Positions 52,014-52,454 of a stretch of DNA of 52,454 nucleotides are shown here, piece after piece. The notes beneath the pieces are model-generated. The model searched no databases. It saw only the letters and a program-made list of their open reading frames with translations, and was not told the DNA's origin. The position numbers and the translations under genes are program-made. Source of the DNA: Planctomycetota bacterium (GTDB lineage: Bacteria > Planctomycetota > Planctomycetia > Gemmatales > Gemmataceae). The number at the start of each line of letters is the position of its first letter. Position 1 is the stretch's first letter. The stretch spans positions 1 through 52,454 of the forward strand of contig VGYC01000025.1 of assembly GCA_016873095.1 (NCBI GenBank), given 5' to 3'.

Positions 52014-52454
52014 ATGACCCAGCGAAATCGCGCCAAGGTGGAAGTAGAGACCCTTGAAGACCGGATCACCCCATCCGGGTTCAGCGGCTTCGGTTCCGGT
52101 TGGTGGCAGAGCCAAAGCTACTCGCAGCTGTCGTACCTGAAAGCCAAGATCGGGCCACTACGTGGAGTCTCCAATGGCAGCCTGGGCGCAGGCCAGGCTC
52201 TCCTTGGGCAAGGAGCTCCCTCCCCCTGGGTAGGAGATGGGCTCGTCGTAGGCGGGTCGCCAGTCCGACCCATGACGAGCTCATGCGCCGGTACCCGCTG
52301 CAGCAGCCCAGGAGCTCGCCCGCCCACTGGAGTCTCCAATGGCAGCAGCCACGCGCATTCGACAATTTGCTCGGCCCTCGATCAGGCGTACGCCAAGCTT
52401 GTTGCCATGAAGGCTCCGCAAAGCGTGCTGTCCAAGGTTGCGGCCTTGCAAGCC
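52014..52454 (+). CDS. LEDRITP-motif exported protein, 5' part (runs off the window)
   Basis: 147 codons are visible. AAAGGAG ends six bases before ATG 52014. Residues 14-20, LEDRITP, after a short charged start, are the planctomycete N-terminal motif of exported and surface proteins, the same type as in the giant protein. SGFSGFGSGWWQSQSYSQLSYLKAKIGPL follows. Residues ~51-111 derive from an inserted repeat (52163-52346) and read as low-complexity Gly/Pro/Ser sequence. Helical-looking sequence resumes afterwards (SALDQAYAKLVAMKAPQSVL). The frame stays open through the insert because the copies are 165 bases apart. The function is unknown and the 3' part lies outside the window. Confidence 0.75.
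   Translation, partial: MTQRNRAKVEVETLEDRITPSGFSGFGSGWWQSQSYSQLSYLKAKIGPLRGVSNGSLGAGQALLGQGAPSPWVGDGLVVGGSPVRPMTSSCAGTRCSSPGARPPTGVSNGSSHAHSTICSALDQAYAKLVAMKAPQSVLSKVAALQA
52163..52346. repeat. In-frame 165-bp insertion bounded by 19-bp direct repeats
   Basis: TGGAGTCTCCAATGGCAGC occurs at 52163-52181 and again at 52328-52346, exactly 165 bases (55 codons) apart. Each copy begins with the palindrome TGGAG-T-CTCCA. The interior contains its own stem pieces (GCTCGTC…GACGAGC around GGGTCG…CGACCC, near 52241-52280) and reads TSPSPTQGEG on the minus strand. This is what a small non-autonomous element or a recombined repeat would look like. Confidence 0.65.

Noticed and set aside
1-52454. CRISPR arrays, tRNA or rRNA genes, transposase genes
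   Set aside because: No regularly spaced repeats of CRISPR type, no cloverleaf with conserved arms, and no transposase motifs were recognised by eye; a tRNAscan or HMM search could still find weak cases.

Overview
The window is high-GC DNA from a planctomycete, most likely of the Gemmataceae. The evidence is the N-terminal LEDR-(T/I)-(L/T)-P motif on two secreted proteins (residues 43-50 of the giant protein, 14-20 of the last gene), the DUF1501, DUF1549/DUF1553 and planctomycete-type cytochrome c proteins, a SpoVG with an inserted zinc ribbon, a YdjY-domain protein, PQQ-propeller and FG-GAP secreted proteins, and small palindromic repeats of a kind common in this phylum. Placement below family level cannot be made from sequence alone.

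Layout. 1-626: the tail of a sensor-type protein and the first ~39 codons of a secreted protein; that reading frame runs straight into the antisense of the next gene at a 12-bp palindrome (615-626), so this is probably a rearrangement or assembly join. 549-16345 (minus): one giant surface protein of roughly 5,250 residues, split here by two frameshifts (near 15,180 and 14,640) and cut off at its FG-GAP end. 16740-22117 (plus): a DUF1501 protein, a 28-bp-arm hairpin repeat, the protein AMPylase SelO, and a glycerophosphodiesterase fused to a beta-propeller domain. 22167-27636 (minus): a likely three-gene operon of cytochrome-DUF1549/DUF1553, DUF1501 and Gfo/Idh/MocA oxidoreductase, divergent from a second cytochrome-DUF1549/DUF1553 gene (27889-30279).

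30514-32118 (plus): ispE and spoVG overlap by 26 bases and end in a strong intrinsic terminator. 41537-32137 (minus): a probable export-directed operon of a small coiled-coil protein, a 1,262-residue TPR protein, an FG-GAP protein, a PQQ beta-propeller protein, a YdjY-domain protein and a lipoprotein. All but the coiled-coil protein carry signal peptides, which suggests one envelope assembly of unknown role. 41856-42596: a DUF5684 membrane protein with a zinc ribbon. 46629-42612 (minus): an acyl-CoA dehydrogenase followed by a ribose-type ABC ATPase and a permease with an extra domain, with no binding protein nearby. 46829-52454: a membrane-anchored Ser/Thr kinase, a small hypothetical protein behind a tandem ACTTGTCC array, a GT87-type glycosyltransferase, a zinc-ribbon SAM methyltransferase, and the start of a second LEDR-motif protein.

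The most unusual signals are the giant repeat protein, four structured repeat elements (two of them inside or contributing to coding sequence), the six-gene export operon, the permease with a built-in extra domain, and the GDPD-propeller fusion. No tRNA, rRNA, CRISPR array or transposase gene was recognised.
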